A stretch of 7,299 bases of DNA, from positions 1-7,299 of the forward strand of contig JAFXJE010000091.1 in the NCBI GenBank assembly GCA_017532485.1. The letters run 5' to 3'. Both the position numbers and the translations under genes were made by a program. Every line of letters starts with the position of its first letter. Position 1 is the stretch's first letter. Below are positions 6,174 through 7,299 of the stretch, piece by piece. The notes below the pieces were generated by a model, which saw only the letters and a program-made list of their open reading frames with translations, did no database searches and was not told where the DNA came from. The DNA comes from Peptococcaceae bacterium (GTDB taxonomy: Bacteria > Bacillota > Peptococcia > Peptococcales > Peptococcaceae).

Positions 6174-7299
6174 TTAACGTTTTCTTAATGCTATTTTCCC
6201 TTCCTTATCGGTTGTTACTTTCACAGTACCACCTGGTTGGAAACGACCTGCCAACAAATCTTCAGCTAAAGGGTCTTCAATCAATTTTTGAATTGCTCGG
6301 CGCAATGGTCTAGCACCATAAGCTGCATCATAACCATCACTGACCAATTTTTCTTTCGCAGCCTCGTCAACTTTCAAATTGATGTTTTGTTCTTTTAAGC
6401 GTTCCGCTAATTCTTTTAGCAGCAAGTCCACGATAGACATAATATTTTCTTTACTTAAAGCATGGAAAACAACAGTTTCATCAATACGATTTAAAAATTC
6501 AGGACGGAAAGTTTCCTTTAAAGCAGCCATCACTTTGTTTTTCATTTTTTCGTATTCTTCCTGCTGTTCATTGCCAGAAGCCAAAGAAAAGCCTACCTTG
6601 CCAGTTGTTTTTATCGTGCTTGCTCCAACATTGGAAGTCATAATAATAACGGTATTTTTGAAATCCACTGTTCTGCCTTGACTGTCTGTCAAACGACCAT
6701 CATCCAAAACCTGCAAGAGCATATTAAAAGCATCTGGATGTGCTTTTTCTACTTCATCTAATAAAATAAGCGAATAAGGCTTTCTGCGCACAGCTTCTGT
6801 CAGCTGACCGCCTTCATCATGCCCAACATAACCAGGAGGGGCACCTACTAAACGCGATACAGCGTGTTTTTCCATATACTCAGACATATCAATGCGAATA
6901 ATAGCATCTTCATTATCAAACAAAGCCTCTGCCAAAGTCCGTGCTAATTCTGTTTTACCTACACCTGTCGGCCCTAAGAACAGGAAAGAACCAATTGGCC
7001 GTTTCGGACTTTTTAAGCCAGAACGGGCCCGACGCACAGCTTTAGCTACAGCCTTAACAGCTTCATCCTGACCAATAACTCTTTCATGCAAAATATCTTC
7101 TAAGTGCAATAAACGCTGGCTGTCTGTTTCTTTTAACTTAGTTACTGGCACTCCTGTCCAATTTGCTACGACATTAGCTACATCTTCCTCGCCCACAATT
7201 TTAGTCTGCGTAGATGCTTGATTTTTCCAAGTATCAATTACCATCTGCAATTCATGGCGCTTTTTCTGTTCTTGGTCACGATACTCAGCAGCCTTTTCA
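6174..7299 (-). CDS. clpC: ATP-dependent Clp protease ATPase subunit ClpC, C-terminal 374 residues
   Basis: HSP100/Clp AAA+ unfoldase that feeds proteins to the ClpP peptidase. The frame is open to the right edge, so the N-domain and first ATPase domain are outside the window. The first visible residues (EKAAEYRDQEQKKRHEL) are the UVR-type linker motif found in ClpC but not in ClpA. Then come WTGVPV (47-52 of the fragment), VIGQDEAV (74-81), the second ATPase domain with Walker A GPTGVGKT (109-116), Walker B LILLDEVEKA (177-186), sensor-1 IMTSN (219-223), the arginine-finger region RPEFLNRID (265-273) and sensor-2 GARPLRR (328-334). VGF at 235-237 is the ClpP-docking loop, indicating partnership with ClpP. 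The C-terminus ends IALRKR. In relatives it is commonly the last gene of ctsR-mcsA-mcsB-clpC; those upstream genes would lie beyond the window. A terminator follows directly. Confidence 0.97.
   Translation of the reverse strand, partial: EKAAEYRDQEQKKRHELQMVIDTWKNQASTQTKIVGEEDVANVVANWTGVPVTKLKETDSQRLLHLEDILHERVIGQDEAVKAVAKAVRRARSGLKSPKRPIGSFLFLGPTGVGKTELARTLAEALFDNEDAIIRIDMSEYMEKHAVSRLVGAPPGYVGHDEGGQLTEAVRRKPYSLILLDEVEKAHPDAFNMLLQVLDDGRLTDSQGRTVDFKNTVIIMTSNVGASTIKTTGKVGFSLASGNEQQEEYEKMKNKVMAALKETFRPEFLNRIDETVVFHALSKENIMSIVDLLLKELAERLKEQNINLKVDEAAKEKLVSDGYDAAYGARPLRRAIQKLIEDPLAEDLLAGRFQPGGTVKVTTDKEGKIALRKR

Noticed and set aside
7248..7250. TTG at 7250 as the start of a short AAA+ protein
   Set aside because: The frame continues upstream to the window edge and encodes the ClpC UVR-type linker, so this is an internal codon of a longer ClpC.
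1..7299. Mobile elements, CRISPR arrays, tRNA or rRNA genes, defence systems
   Set aside because: Nearly all sequence is accounted for by seven conserved genes with short gaps; I saw no repeats with regular spacing, no transposase or integrase motifs and no room for RNA genes.

Overview
This window is a conserved housekeeping block of a low-GC, Firmicutes-type bacterium. All seven genes lie on the minus strand. In transcription order (right to left) they are clpC (3' part), radA, disA, a membrane-anchored PIN-TRAM protein of the YacL family, ispD, ispF and gltX (5' part). Bacillus subtilis and many other Firmicutes have essentially the same order (clpC-radA-disA-yacL-ispD-ispF-gltX). AT-rich codon use, strong GGAGG-type ribosome binding sites and two GTG starts fit that group. 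A clostridial or Negativicutes member is plausible, but the sequence alone does not fix the genus.

Layout: 7299-6174 is the C-terminal 374 codons of ClpC, ending in a strong intrinsic terminator (about 6109-6168). A sigma-A-like promoter (6069-6097) then starts a new transcription unit, with a leader of about 40 nt before radA (6022-4655). disA (4650-3568) follows after only 4 nt and is probably translationally coupled to radA. The PIN-TRAM gene (3515-2415) comes 52 nt later. A 75-nt gap holding a 14-bp hairpin precedes ispD (2339-1632). ispF (1604-1122) and gltX (1091 to the left edge) follow with gaps of 27 and 30 nt and no visible terminator. radA to gltX therefore looks like one operon that may have internal control at ispD.

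Functionally the block combines protein quality control (ClpC), DNA recombination and repair (RadA), the DNA-scanning c-di-AMP synthase DisA, a predicted membrane-bound RNase-like protein, two steps of the MEP isoprenoid pathway (IspD, IspF) and glutamyl-tRNA synthesis (GltX). Every gene is intact apart from the two cut by the window edges, and each carries its family's expected catalytic motifs.

I found no mobile element, CRISPR array, RNA gene, defence system or new gene family. The points most worth a second look are regulatory: the wobble-paired hairpin in front of ispD, its possible competition with the ispD ribosome binding site, and the terminator plus promoter separating clpC from radA. 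No stretch longer than 300 bases lacks a gene.
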